From NCBI RefSeq assembly GCF_043641665.1, contig NC_092186.1:15636001-15700000 (forward strand): 64,000 nucleotides of DNA, written 5' to 3'. The stretch is from Enoplosus armatus. Lineage: Eukaryota; Chordata; Actinopteri; Centrarchiformes; Enoplosidae. Positions 12,416 through 24,046 of the stretch are shown piece by piece. The notes below the pieces were generated by a model that did not search any database, was not told the DNA's origin, and saw nothing but the letters and a program-made list of their open reading frames with translations. The first letter of the stretch is position 1. Each line of letters opens with the position of its first letter. A program made the translations under genes and the position numbers.

Positions 12416-13010
12416 TGTGACAGGACATCTCAATAATGGTTGATTACCTCCAAAAGTGGTTTGAAGACACAGTCTCAGACTACAGCCAAACAATAACAGG
12501 ATTTGGCTGATGACTGGTGTTAATTTCCCACACTATTCATAGCCTGAAGCACCCTTTTAACAAACCACTGTAAAGATGCCATCTGTTTGAATGAAGTGAC
12601 CCCTCAGCCATACAATGAAACCCAGCTGGCACAAGCATGAGACACAATGAGATGCTGCAAACCCTTTACTTGACAACCACATTTATATTTCACAATGGTT
12701 CCAAGGAATACCAATTAGTCCAGCGGACATCACGCTGCTTTAGATTATTTCATTAGTAGTACTGCAGTGTCGGAGCTGTACAGAGTTCTCACTGAACTGT
12801 TTCGCTCAGTGTCATATTGACTGATGTAGCCTGTGATAGGCTTGTGTGCTGCTGTTGCTGCTGCTTTACATCAAAAGGATGTCCAATGCACTCAGTCCAG
12901 CGAGAAGATACACACAGATCTACAGTGTGCACTGTAGTCATCCTCTGAGCAGTCAGCCTACTACCACTATTCTGCAGCAGTAAAATATATATTTTTTCTC
13001 TCCTCTACAG

Positions 13011-13367
13011 GCATTCCTATCCCTCTCTCTCTCCTCTTGGGGCTGTAAATAAGCTGGGGCTGTGTAGACCCTTGAGAGGCCCTCCCCCTCCCACTCTTCC
13101 CCACCACTGCTACCCCCTTCTAACTCCCCTGCCCACTCAGACTCTGCTGCTGCTCTTTATGTTGCTGAAAGGCGCCACTGAGATGCTCAGATGATCCATC
13201 GGGCCATCCTGAACCACATCGTCCATACAGCCCAAGACAGGGAAGACTAACTAGCGCGAGCGTGAGAGAGCCCTTGGTGGGTGCTGTGAGTACCCTGCGC
13301 GAGTACCACCCGCCTGCCAAGCCTGGCAGAAAGCTTGGCTTGCCCCTTCACTCCTCCAGCCCCTGAG
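13011..13367 (+). other. ttll7: ttll7 5' UTR (part of first coding exon)
   Basis: A long pyrimidine tract and CTACAG at 13005-13010 make a good 3' splice site. From there to the ATG at 13368 the sequence is GC-rich, pyrimidine-rich and lacks intron signals. Two overlapping short upstream ORFs lie at 13159-13194 and 13191-13250. A start of transcription inside this block is an alternative. Confidence 0.5.
13159..13250 (+). promoter_or_regulatory. two overlapping upstream ORFs in the ttll7 leader
   Basis: The first uORF (13159-13194) encodes 11 residues and stops at TGA 13192-13194. The second (13191-13250) starts at ATG 13191 with an ATGA stop-start overlap, encodes 19 residues and ends at TAA 13248-13250. 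They are 118 bp or more upstream of the main ATG and no other ATG intervenes. Such uORFs commonly lower translation of the main frame; that role is inference here. Confidence 0.45.
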
Positions 13368-13392
13368 ATGCCCTCCCCTCCCAATGAAGGAG
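13368..13392 (+). CDS. ttll7: ttll7 coding exon 1
   Basis: ATG CCC TCC CCT CCC AAT GAA GGA plus one base encodes MPSPPNEG, aligning with the MPSLPQEG start of human TTLL7. The donor GTGAGT at 13393 is strong. The base at -3 from the ATG is G, an acceptable Kozak context. The start is chosen by homology and by phase with exon 2. Confidence 0.85.
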
Positions 13393-13571
13393 GTGAGTAA
13401 GAGAGATCCAACTCTGTCAGGACTGACAGGGTTATTCTGTTAGATGGTCAGTCAGCTTACATATTTTTGTACATACATTGTGACGCTCATAAGCAGACAC
13501 ACACACCTGGCCACCTGCTTATATATGTATCTGCCTTCTTACACATCGGTACAATTCTCTCCTGCATAGAG

Positions 13572-13628
<57 letters not shown>

Positions 13629-13829
13629 TTATGATAAAAGGATCATGATGCATGCAGCTATACAGACTAGACGGCTAATTCATTTACACCCTATCCCCAT
13701 AAACAAACCCCACTAAATCCCCTGCAGAAATGAGGAAAATATATTAGAATACTGCAGCAGCTCCCCTCGCAGTCTGGAGCACAAGCTGTGACTGGATCTA
13801 GTTTTGTTGTATGCTGTCTCCTCCTCCAG
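13393..13829 (+). other. ttll7 intron 1 (between coding exons 1 and 2)
   Basis: A 437-bp GT-AG intron, occupied in part by a CA microsatellite at 13573-13626. The acceptor is CTCCTCCAG. Confidence 0.85.
13573..13626. repeat. (CA)27 microsatellite
   Basis: An uninterrupted run of CA dinucleotides in ttll7 intron 1. Confidence 0.98.
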
Positions 13830-13961
13830 AGGATCAAGGAGCGTCCCCCGTGAACGGGCCATCTGTGGGCTCCTACCAGAGCAGTGGGAAGAGGAAGGTG
13901 CGCACCAAAAAGAAGAAAGGCACCATCACCGCCAATGTCGTCGGCACCAAATATGAGATAG
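13830..13961 (+). CDS. ttll7: ttll7 coding exon 2 (basic N-terminal segment)
   Basis: Residues 9-52 include GKRKVRTKKKKGTITANVVG, matching the basic patch and GTITANV start of the human TTL core. The KRK...KKKK cluster could serve as a nuclear or microtubule contact signal; this is inference. The acceptor ends CCAG at 13829 and the donor is GTACAG at 13962. The N-terminal 20 residues before the basic patch are variable and Ser/Gly-rich. Confidence 0.95.
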
Positions 13962-16129
13962 GTACAGTAACCTATTATGAATGCGCTTTGAAATTACAGT
14001 AACAACAACAATACATAAAGATGTTCAATATTTTAGACACTATTAGGAACAGGCGTGAAAAAGAGCTAAACAGGCATATACAATACAGAAAAGTCAGTCT
14101 GCAAAGACGAGATATATTTTGATCACAGTATTCTGTGTTCGTCTTAATGAAGCTAGTGTAGGCTTTCTTTGAGGTGGGTGATGAAATCTTTTCATTGATG
14201 TACATTATCCTAGTATTGATGTTTTCTGTTGCCAAGAGTTCCTGGGAGTTGCCGGAAATTATTTAGCAGCAGTGTAGTCAAGTGAAGTCACTTTTATTTA
14301 TAAAGCACATTTAAAAACAACAGGAGTTGACCCAAAGTGCTTTCCAGTCGAGGCAGATGAGATAGAATCTCGCAAAAATACATAAAGTAATTCAATAATA
14401 CAGAGAAGGGAAGACTAACTGGTTGTAGTTTCAGTTGTAGTATTTAGTATAACTTTATTCTTTTTTCAGGATATTACTTACATAGTCATGTTGGATGCGC
14501 TATTAACTTTAATGAACACACAGTAAATGATCAAGGGCCTTGTCTGATAAGCTAATTTATGTCAGATCCAGCTACATTGTGTAATACAAAGCCTCAGATT
14601 TCAAGCTTCTGAATTTATATTTTTATATTCTTCATGAAAATTTAATAAGTGAACAAGACCAACCTTTTTGGTGGTCCTGCAGGTAAGATTAATCTACTGT
14701 GACACAGTTAATTGTATAATAATTTTAGAAACAACTCTCAGTATGGCTCAGTTGGTCCCTCAAAACGCCGCAAATCCAATCACAATGTTGTCTCAACAAT
14801 AAAATCTAATTTGCCGTGGTGGATTGTTTGAAGGAGGCGGTTGTTATTTAATGTCTTAAATTAAACCTAATAGAGTTGCAGTCCAGCGAAACACTTCACA
14901 CGGAGACAGCTCAGCCTTACATACATACATAAATCTTTATTGAGGTAATTTAACTTGGCAGTGAGGTCTTTTTTTGAGAAGGGCCAAAAGAGCGTAGTAA
15001 GCACTCCTCACATGTTCAGTATATTCTGTGGCAGCACAGCTCTCAGGGGTGAACTACAACCTATGAAACTAAGGAGTCAGCAGCAGCAAGTAGAAGTTGA
15101 GGGCTGCCGGGATCCTGTAGGTAGATGGGAGTCTAGCTGTGAGTCAGTTCGCTAGCTGTGACGAGACCCTCACAGTGGCCATTCTGGGGGTAGTGCAGGG
15201 CTATTTTGAAGGAAAATTAACACTAAGGGCCAGATGGATGGCTCATTTTTGCTGTTACCTTTTGTGCTGCTGTCTTTTTTTTTTCTTAATTGATAGTATT
15301 ATAGGTAAAGGTTAAAGGTCAAGGAATATGGTGTTGGAAATTTGCTTTACACCCACTGAGAAGGGAATGTAAACTCTGGCCCTAAGGATGTCTGTTTGGT
15401 GAGATGTGTAAGAAAGGATTGATTATAGCTTAGTACTCAAAGACTCTACTGGTAACTGTGAGGCCTGCTGTGATGTAAACCCTGTTCCAGTTAGCAAAAC
15501 ACTGTTAGCCCCTACAGACATTAACAGATGGATGAAGTTACATTGGAAATACCTTTTTCCCATTCAAGTGCCATCATGCAACATTAGGCCTTCTCCAGGT
15601 TTGTGAAAGCTTTCAAGAAATTAATTAATACCTCGTTTCGTTAGGGCATATGAATTTTTCATTACTCACTGAATAATGAATAGTTGTCGGATTAATGTCC
15701 AAATGGGCTTGCCACCTATCTCTCATACTATGGGGTTTCCAGTGGGATTTGAATGCATTACAGACAATTAATTTATCTTTTTGAAGAGAGGCATTACGAT
15801 TGGCTGCTCTGCAATCATTCCATGAATGGTAAATATTGCTGTGATCTAAAATCTCCTGGACTAATTTCTCTCTTAATGTATGCAAAAACAGAATCTAAGC
15901 CCAGCATGTTTGAGCGAAACATTGATCTGTAGAAAGTAGAAAGTAGAAATATTTGATTTGTGATCACATCTTGCTCTCGTTTTGCATCTATAAGTTGCTT
16001 TGTCATCATGAATACGGCTACTCAGTCCTCTTGGGATGTTTTCCTAAAGTCAGTGTATAAAGTTTATTTAAATGACCGCATAGCTAATTCTATTAATGGA
16101 ATACAATCTAATGTGAGTGTTTTCCCCAG
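13962..16129 (+). other. ttll7 intron 2
   Basis: A 2.2-kb GT-AG intron. It holds a dispersed fish repeat at about 14280-14400 and otherwise looks unique and AT-rich. Confidence 0.8.
14280..14400. repeat. dispersed fish repeat (TTTATTTATAAAGCACATTT type)
   Basis: The words TTTATTTATAAAGCACATTT, AAAAACAACA and GACCCAAAGTGCTTTCCA in this order are typical of a very common teleost interspersed repeat. I do not assign a family. Boundaries are approximate. Confidence 0.55.
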
Positions 16130-16251
16130 TTCGTATAGTCATCAACGAGATGGACTTCATCAAGACCCGGGATGATGACGAGACTGCCAACCTCATCTGG
16201 AATGACTCGGCCGTGCAGCACGAGAAAATCGCTGAGCTCAGGAATTATCAG
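16130..16251 (+). CDS. ttll7: ttll7 coding exon 3
   Basis: Residues 53-93 read VRIVINEMDFIKTRDDDETA, then NLIWNDSAVQHEKIAELRNYQ, close to human TTLL7 throughout. This is the start of the TTL fold, including the NLIW strand. The acceptor is TTTTCCCCAG (ending 16129) and the donor is GTACAC at 16252. The exon ends in phase 0. Confidence 0.97.
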
Positions 16252-19191
16252 GTACACTGCATGGCCACCATGTCAAGTCAGCACACCTTGTTCGGGGGCA
16301 CGTTAGCCTAGGGGTTAGAGAAGAGAGCTTAAGAATAATGGTGTCAGATCCAATTGCTGCCCTGAACAGGAAAATCTGGATCTTAACCTTTATAACTACT
16401 CAATGTCCAGCAGCCAAAGACCGTGATATTGATCGGCTCCCAGTGGATGTACTGTATGTAACCAAGTCTTGAGGAGCAGATTCAGATTCAGTGGACTTTA
16501 AAGGTAAACCAAATGTTAAAAACAAAACAAAATGATAATAATAATAAAATAACATGCCTCTAATAGTGTATATCAATAGTTTGTAAGGTAAGGAAGGATT
16601 TTCTTCAAGGATTCCTTTAGAGAAAAGGTGAAAGAGATGCCTCTGAAGTAAAACAGTGCACTGCACCGGAAGAAAGGGATTTAAAAGATGAAACAGACAT
16701 GACAGCTACTTTAACCTTCCCGTGCTTGGAGAATTTTTATCTAAATGATTTTCCTACGTAGAAAACCAAATCCCTTCCTTCAAATACTTCTCCAGTAAGA
16801 GTTGGATAAACATGACAAGATTTTCTGCAGCTTCTTCGAACTTATTACATCACAAAGCATTTCTAGATATGTTCTTTACACTCTTGTAGAGAGAACAAAC
16901 CACTGTGATGCAAGCCCTTCTCCCAAGTCTTTAAATATTTTGCACTAAAATGTAATTCAATCTGAACTGTAATAAAATGTTTATTCACACTTATTGTCAA
17001 AAATCTAATTATATTGAGAGAAAAACAAGTTACACCTTAAATGAATCTCTGATACAGGATATCACAGTCATTTTATTTGCTAGTGCATGCTTTGCTGATG
17101 TGGCATATACGTTACATGTGAGGACAGCAAGGCCTCACGTATACTTCTGGCTAACCACAGCAGTGAGAACCTGCCACATGCCTACAAAGAGGTTTGTCAA
17201 TAATAAAGAAAATAAGAAAATAAATTCTCTTTGTAATGGAGATGTACATTTAAAAATGGTCGTATGGAAGCCTATTTGTCTGGCCCGCAAGTCAAAACCA
17301 AATAACTGACCTTGTGAAGTTTCAGTTCAAATAAGAATAATTAAAACAATTCAATGGAGAGTTCTTAAAGTTACTTCTGCCGGGAAGAAGATCCACCTGA
17401 GGACACTGGGTTATTGCAACAGCAAAACTTCTGGTATATAAATATTAGGGAGTGACATCAAGACTAGTGAAGGTAATTTGTATAATCCTTACTCACTTTG
17501 ATAGAATATATGAAAACAGTATACAGAAAGTATCTTATGTACACACAGTGTACTGAAATGGAGCAGTTTCCATCAAGACCATGGCTCAGGTTGCTGAACC
17601 TGATGAACCTAATCCGTTTCTGTATAATGTGGTGTCTCTGACTCCAACTCCACCACCCCATCCGGGGTCTGTTGGGGGTTTCCACACCACCCTGCCTTAT
17701 GATACGTTTTTCTACCTGTCTCCAGCGGAAATAAAAGAATAAGCAAAGAAGAGTATAAGGAAAAAAGAGATTAGAGCAGATGGAAAGGGGAGGGTTTATA
17801 GAGAAATTTGGACGGACGGACGGATGGAATTGGGGAAAGCAACAGAAAGTTAAGAAGATTCAGTTTAAATACAGTAAATGTCAGAATGAAATGAAGTAAA
17901 AGAGAAAGAAAGGAAAAAAGTGAAGATGGACGGAAGACTGAAATCTGCTTTTCCTTAGACCCTGGGAGGAAAGAGAGAGACAGCAAATAGGGGAGAGGGA
18001 TCAGCAGAGTGAGAGGGAGAGGGAACAACAGAGCTTACAAAGAGACAGATGGGAAGATTGACAGGTAGACTGACAAGTTGTGAGCAGTAGGGGGTGGGGG
18101 TCAGGTTTCGGATGTCACTAGTGATGTTGACAAGACGGGCCTAAACAACAAGGGTTGCTCTGCGTTCTGCGTACTAGTCTGAGAGTGATCTTACCTCTGT
18201 TTGACCTCCTTGTCCTGCTGAGTGAACTTGCTGCTGCTGCTCCGAGCGTTAGCCATCCATCTTCCCGAGTGCTTATTTGATTAGACTGGGCACTAATGAT
18301 TGATCAAATCACAAGCTAGAAAGAGTAGGGCTTGTTAGGACAGGGGCAGCAAGAGTTCAGCTAAGTAGATTGAATATTACAAATACTGTAACAGCTTAAC
18401 GTGTAGCAGTGTGGCTAATGTTTCACATGGAACTGCTGATTTGCTGTCAGTTGTTTCCACTTGCTCTCTCGCGCTGCTGTGATGCTTCATGAGATAATTT
18501 CTCAGTAGAAAAGTAGAAGTCCCTCAACAATTGGTTTTGATTTCCCCTCACAAGCCACGTCGTCTCGCGGCATTGGCATAATTGTGCAATCTCTTCCGAA
18601 TCCCTAATTACGTCTGTCTCGTTTGGATAATAATCACGGGATCCTTTTACACTCTGCGTTCTTTTTTCCCCCTTCTCCTCTCTCTCTCCCTCTTTTAATT
18701 TTTCCCTTTTTTCCGTTTAGTGATGTACTGTGAGAGTGTGCTGTCAAGTTTCAGTTCATACGAGCCTAATTAACGCCCCTGTTCAGGCTCATTTGGTCAA
18801 AGAATACAGAAAACCCAGAGTTTTTCCTTCACCCCCCACCCCCCTTTCGGCGCATTCAAAGCAATTCATTCAACTGTCACTGCAGGAGCTTGCGATGCAG
18901 AACCAATTACCTCGGCCCCTCGGAGTTGAGATTGATCGTTTTTTTTTCTTGCCTCTTCCCTCCCCAACCTTTAAATAGTATAAAAAAAACACGGTAAACT
19001 AAATAAGGGTTGAGAAAGGTCTCAGCGTCACCTTTTTGTTTTGAGTCCGTAATTGGGCATAAATGTCAGAACATTGTAAGCTCACTTCAGGTTGCTGCCT
19101 TTAATGTTCTCATTTTTATGAAGGGGTGGGGGTGGAATTGAGTGGCGTAATGGCCCTAACAACATTATTATGTCTGCCTGTCCCGCTGCAG
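16252..19191 (+). other. ttll7 intron 3
   Basis: A 2.9-kb intron. It holds a purine-rich stretch near 17760-18060 with a short GGAC repeat (about 17810-17826), and a complex, repeat-free block near 18536-18660. No transposon was recognised. Confidence 0.8.
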
Positions 19192-19259
19192 AGAATTAAC
19201 CATTTCCCTGGCATGGGCGAAATCTGCCGAAAAGACTGCCTAGCAAGAAACATGTCCAA
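19192..19259 (+). CDS. ttll7: ttll7 coding exon 4
   Basis: Residues 94-115 plus two bases read RINHFPGMGEICRKDCLARN then MS, the HFPGMGEI(C/T)RKD motif of the TTLL family. The acceptor CTGCAG ends at 19191 and the donor GTAAGT starts at 19260. A Cys replaces the human Phe after KD. Confidence 0.97.
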
Positions 19260-19583
19260 GTAAGTTTTCTGTTTCTCTTCACACATAAAATAAGGAGTAC
19301 TTTAATTCAGTTGCAGATGTGAAAAAACAAGAGCATTTCAAAGCTCAGTGTTCAGTCAGCTGGCACTCTAAGAAGTTACAACTGGGCTACTTGTAGCACT
19401 CCACCATTACAAGCCAAATAAGTAGAAGACACTGCTGTAAAAGCACAAATATTTTTACGAATAAAAATGCAACTTATAATTTCAAGACACAATTTTCAGT
19501 ACAAGACTCCAGATGATTCTAAAAGTGTAAATTAAATGTTGTTGCCTTACTCACATACACACACCCTTTCTTTGTTTCTGCAG
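19260..19583 (+). other. ttll7 intron 4
   Basis: A 324-bp GT-AG intron with no feature recognised apart from its splice sites. Confidence 0.9.
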
Positions 19584-19742
19584 AATGGTAAAGTGCCAGC
19601 CTCAAGAGTATAGCTTCATACCCAAAACCTGGATCTTCCCCGCCGAGTACACTCAGTTCCAGAACTACGTTAAGGAGCTACGCAGGAAACGCAAGCAGAA
19701 GACCTTTATCGTCAAACCCGCCAATGGAGCCATGGGTCACGG
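19584..19742 (+). CDS. ttll7: ttll7 coding exon 5 (ATP-grasp nucleotide-binding lysine)
   Basis: Residues 116-168 include FIPKTWIFPAEYTQF (127-141) and QKTFIVKPANGAMGHG, in which Lys160 and the glycine-rich turn bind ATP in the TTL/ATP-grasp fold. The final Gly codon is split over the intron. The acceptor is TCTGCAG (ending 19583) and the donor is GTAGGT at 19743. Confidence 0.97.
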
Positions 19743-20734
19743 GTAGGTCTAGCAAGTGCCCCAGAGCAATCTCACATGCTGACTATAAGAGAGTGCAGAG
19801 GGAGCCAGGGAAAGACAGAGAGAGTGACTGAAGAGGATAGAAAGGAAGAGAGTAAGTGAGTAGAGGAGGAAATTAGCAGCAGAGCAAATAGAGGACAAGC
19901 ACAACAAAACAAGGCAATAAGAGGTTTGTGACCCTGACATGGGTGTCTATGGAAATAGCATTATGGCTCGGGCCAGATTGAGTATTTGAGCTGAGAGGGT
20001 GTGGTGAATCTCATTGTTGGCCTCATTGTCCTCGATGGTCACACTCTCCATAAATCAGAGGTTATTGCTGCCTGTGGAGGACACACACACACACGGTCCC
20101 TGGCAGTTACTGTAGTTCCTACCCTGAAGGTCTCTGCATGTGATTATTGGATTCCTTTATGAGGCACCATCAGCAGAGACCAGTCAGACTAGAAAATGGA
20201 CCAAGATGGCTGCTGCAGGGGACCCTGTCTCCCAATAGCATCTGTTTATCAAAAGATGAGCAGGATGTGGTACCTGAATGCATATTTCATACATGCAGTC
20301 CCATGTGGTGAGAGCCTATCTCAGGTTGTGATGTCACATTTCTATGATATGCTTTCACTATCCTGGAAGTTGAAATCATGATGTATTTCGAAAATCAGAT
20401 TTTTTTCTGAAGCAAGCATGATGAAATGGCATTACTCTTACATTGACCACTTTATTAGGTATACCTTTACATTCTAAAGCAATCAAATGTAAACTTCCAG
20501 CATCAATGTACCTTTGGTGAAGCTTCAACTGTTTTGTTTTTGTCAGAGGAGTTTTGATTTGAACTCATTTTTGAGCCCAGAGTAAGCAGTGTTGTATTTG
20601 GCAGTATATTGAGAGGGTTGCCAATGTTCTGTCCCCTAATGTGTGTAAATAGGGATGGACAAAACAAAATTTACCAAAGAGTCGAATCGACTCCCCTCTT
20701 ACATAGTGTCAAAAAAACGGAACATTATAAGCCT

Positions 20735-21018
20735 GGGTGAGCGTGGGGGTGGTATTGATTTTAAAATCTCCTTTGCTTTGAGAAGAGCCCGCTGAGCTGG
20801 TTTAGTCATCTAGTAAGAAAGCTCCCTGGCTGCTGGAAGAGTTCCAGGTACCACTGACTGGGAGGGGATCCCGGGGCAGAGCCACGACACGCTGGAGGGA
20901 TTACGTCTCCTTCCCCGGAGGAGTTGATGAAACTTAGGCTCCTTGGGGAAAGGGACATTTGGGCTTCTCTGCTTAGTCTTTTGCGATCACAACACTGACA
21001 AGTGACTCAAAAATGGAT
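20735..21018 (+). mobile_element. 5'-truncated RTE/Rex3-like LINE, 3' end
   Basis: The order CCGCTGAGCTGGTTTAGTCA, GACACGCTGGAGGGATTACG, then GGGCTTCTCTGCTTAG and the tail ATGGATGGATG follows the end of a fish LINE reverse-transcriptase ORF and its short 3' tail, which I recall as RTE/Rex3 clade. The reading frame is broken and only the 3' end is left, as usual for dead-on-arrival insertions. Confidence 0.7.
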
Positions 21019-23649
21019 GGATGCAACAATTAATTAATGTTTAAGAATTGGTCAACAACACAAGTATCTTAAATAGTCTTATCCTAAATAATCCCAGTAA
21101 CTGATTCTAATGTTCCATGTAATAGCCCAAACAACTCATTTGGCACTCAAAACAGAATCCTATTCAGCTATGATGTGACCTGTGAGGTCAAGGACAAGAC
21201 TAAAAGAAAGTGAAAACGCCTAGTGGTTTCAAGTTCAAAGATTCAAGTATGGTTGGTTTTACAAATAATTCTGTTTCATAAGATAAAATGTAAACTAAAA
21301 GACAGGCCAAACTGTGAATATGATTTGGCTAAAATACCAGGTCATCTGAAAATAATTTGTTTTTGCACATACTTAAGAATACTTCAGAATAATGCACATA
21401 CTTCAGAATACTTAATAAAACTGCTCAGATTGCGAAGCATTTATTAATGATTCTTTTTGACTTCTTATTCTTTGAAAATGTGCTTGCTGAAGTGCATGTA
21501 TGAAGAAATATATTGGAGTGCATTCATCACTGGTACCAATAGGTGGGGATATTGAAGTACAAATAGCTCAGTGTGCCTCACCTCTCCCTCTAATTCTCTT
21601 TGAATTTGTCCTTTCTGGTATAATGTGAGCATTACTTATAACTCCATGCTGCACTAAGCCCTTATTTATTAAAGAATAAAAGGCAGCAAAGGCTGAATTA
21701 TTGCAATACATTAAGAATATGAAAGATGATGAGTTTAGCTCGTCCACTCAACGGCGGGCGGCTCACAAGATTAGATTTTTCTCTATTTTTTGTGCATGGT
21801 GTGACGCGGCAGGAAATTAAGTTATATCTACCCCCTGTAATTTATTTTTCCGCCGGCCAACTAAATGAAGTTATTGTTTGTGTCTGAAGCACAGTTTGTT
21901 ATAAGGGAAACAAAATAAAAGCGCGTGCAGGGCTTAAAAAGGCGAGATCCCCTCTGGTGCCAAATTAAATAGGCAGGGGAGAGTGGGCCGTGATTATCTG
22001 ACACCCCAGCTCATCAATCATGTTGTCTTCTTCTCAGCTACTCCTCCTCGACTAACTAACGCCGTTAACCCTGTCCTCATCATTCAGCTTGCTGTCTGCC
22101 TGTTAGGAGGACCCCTCACATCGTCGGTCAGGCTCCCATCAACTTCTCCCTGTTCTTTTCCGTGATAAGCAGGTCAATGAAGTGCTCGTCTATAATACTG
22201 CAGTATTTTAGTTGGCGGGAGCGCGTGGTGATGAGGAGTGATTGATCAACCTTAAAGTAACAACAACATTATACTGAGGCAGATTTACAAGCTGGGAAGG
22301 TTTTGTCACACCTCTGAAGGGAGGACTGCTGAACTAAGACCTTATTTCATCATAACCTGAAAGGCAATACACGGATCCCAGTCTAGTCCAATTCTTTAGT
22401 TAAATTAAAACAACATAGACTGCACTGTTCCCAAGATACTGTATGTTGGTTGCTGTGATTACAGAAGCCAAAGAGCAGAACAATATTTTCCCTGTGGTGG
22501 CTTGGTTCCACAATATCTCAAGACCTCAAACTGTACTTTTTCAACAATCAAGTCTTCGTCCAAATACTGTGTTTGTGTGTGTGTGGTGTGCCTGCTTGCA
22601 TGTGTATAATGGAGCCTTCCAGGCTGTGCATGTAAGCAATTGAGGCCAAGTCTGCCTTAACTATGAGTGATGGTGATATAGGTCAGTCGTAATGCTTGCA
22701 CATAGTGGGAGATTGTTTCAAAATGACCCCTCACCCTCCCTGAACACATACATACACCCACACACAAGGACAGACATACACACTTTCACATTCACAAAGT
22801 TTTGAAAATATTGCCCCGCACCCTTGCGTGTACAGCCACATGGATGCACAGAAAACTAACACAACTCATTCTTGAGTCCAGCTTGCAAAGGCCTGCGTAC
22901 TATAAGGTCTGAGTGCCAGTGACATGAGACCAAAGCAAATGAATTAGAGTGGAGGTTGAAACGGAGCACAATGTCTGCTCCTATTAACCTGCCCACAACT
23001 TAAAGACCCTGCTACAGCATTTGATGTACTGTGCTATTCAGACAAAGTGGAGTTTGGCTTCAGAAAATCACAATGTTCTCCAGATGCTCGCCCAGCGTAT
23101 TGCTCAGACAAACCAGCATTTGTGTTGTACCTGTCTGTTTTCTGTCCATTTATTTTTCAGCTGTTTTATGTAGATGGCCAGGTAATGAACAGAGTAACAA
23201 CATTTTTGCCCCAAATAGCCAAACAGCTTGTGTAACTCAAACTAGACCTGAGGCATGCTGAGCGCACTCATTTACATATGTTTTCAGTGAAGGTTCTGTA
23301 GCAGAGGAAGGTCACACAAGTACCATCAGGGCACCGCGGCTTTGACCTGTTCTCTTCCAAGGGCTAAACGTCTTCAATGTAAATGTAAGAGTCATTCGAG
23401 GATAGTCAGGACATATCTTCTCACTTTGATTGCATCAATTGCTCCTGTAGATCATTATACTTACTATCCATTGCTTTGAAAAACTGAAGCAGGGCAAAGT
23501 TAATCTTCGGATGTGGAGAGTGAAAGTATCACGAATAACAGGAAGATGTGGCACCTCAGAAATATGCCCCCAACTTTTCCCGATGACTCTGAAATGAAAT
23601 ATTGTGTTGAAACCCATAAAATCTGTATACTGTTTGGCTCAATTTTTTT

Positions 23650-23829
23650 TTGCCTCAACACGTATATAAGACAGTGCCAATGTCATCAGTCATGTTCACG
23701 GTCCCTGCTATGCTCCCATCTATCATTTTTTTAATTATCTTTTTTGTCTTTACTATGCTATATTTTATTATGCTGGTGACGACACCCCAATTTCCCCCCC
23801 GAGGATTAATAAAGATTCTGTCTATCCAG
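23650..23829 (+). mobile_element. retroelement tail (TTTCCCC...AATAAAG...TCTATC type)
   Basis: CCCAATTTCCCCCCCCGAGG, ATTAATAAAG and TTCTGTCTATC are the end of a common fish LINE/SINE tail. The copy ends at, and apparently supplies, the 3' splice site of coding exon 6. The 5' boundary is uncertain. Confidence 0.6.
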
Positions 23830-24046
23830 GATCTCGCTTATCCGCAACTGTGAGAAGCTGCCAGCCCAGGAGCATTTTATCGTTCAGGAGTACCTGGACA
23901 AGCCCTTCCTGATGGAGGGCTACAAGTTTGACCTGCGCATCTACATCCTCGTCACTTCCTGCGACCCACTTCGCATTTTTCTCTACAAGGACGGCCTGGT
24001 TCGCATGGGCACAGAGAAGTACCATGCACCCAGTGAGGCCAACCTG
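23830..24046 (+). CDS. ttll7: ttll7 coding exon 6 (TTL core)
   Basis: Residues 169-241 include HFIVQEYLDKPFLMEGYKFD and LRIYILVTSCDPLRIFLY, then DGLVRMGTEKYHAPSEANL. The QEY(L/I)xKP and KFDLR motifs are core ATP-grasp elements of glutamylases, with Arg205 in the conserved position. The acceptor is CTATCCAG (ending 23829) and the donor is GTGAGT at 24047. No substitution was seen at a catalytic position. Confidence 0.98.

Larger units (their letters stand above)
7164..13010 (+). other. ttll7 upstream region or first intron
   Basis: There is no recognisable coding exon in 5.8 kb. It contains AACGTTA/GCTAGC words around 7165-7480, a hAT-type terminus at about 11919, an L2/SINE-like tail at about 12183-12415, and a TG-rich patch near 11450-11515. 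The open frame at 8652-9149 has no recognised homology. Confidence 0.6.
19743..23829 (+). other. ttll7 intron 5
   Basis: A 4.1-kb intron. It carries a fragment with CACTTTATTAGGTATACC (about 20447-20465, resembling a common fish transposon), an RTE-like LINE 3' end (about 20735-21018), a complex unique block around 21740-22010, and a retroelement tail at the 3' splice site (about 23650-23829). Confidence 0.8.

Noticed and set aside
13811..13829. Alternative ttll7 start at the ATG at 13811
   Set aside because: It lies in the intron just before the exon 2 acceptor, and exon 1 with MPSPPNEG matches the human start in phase.
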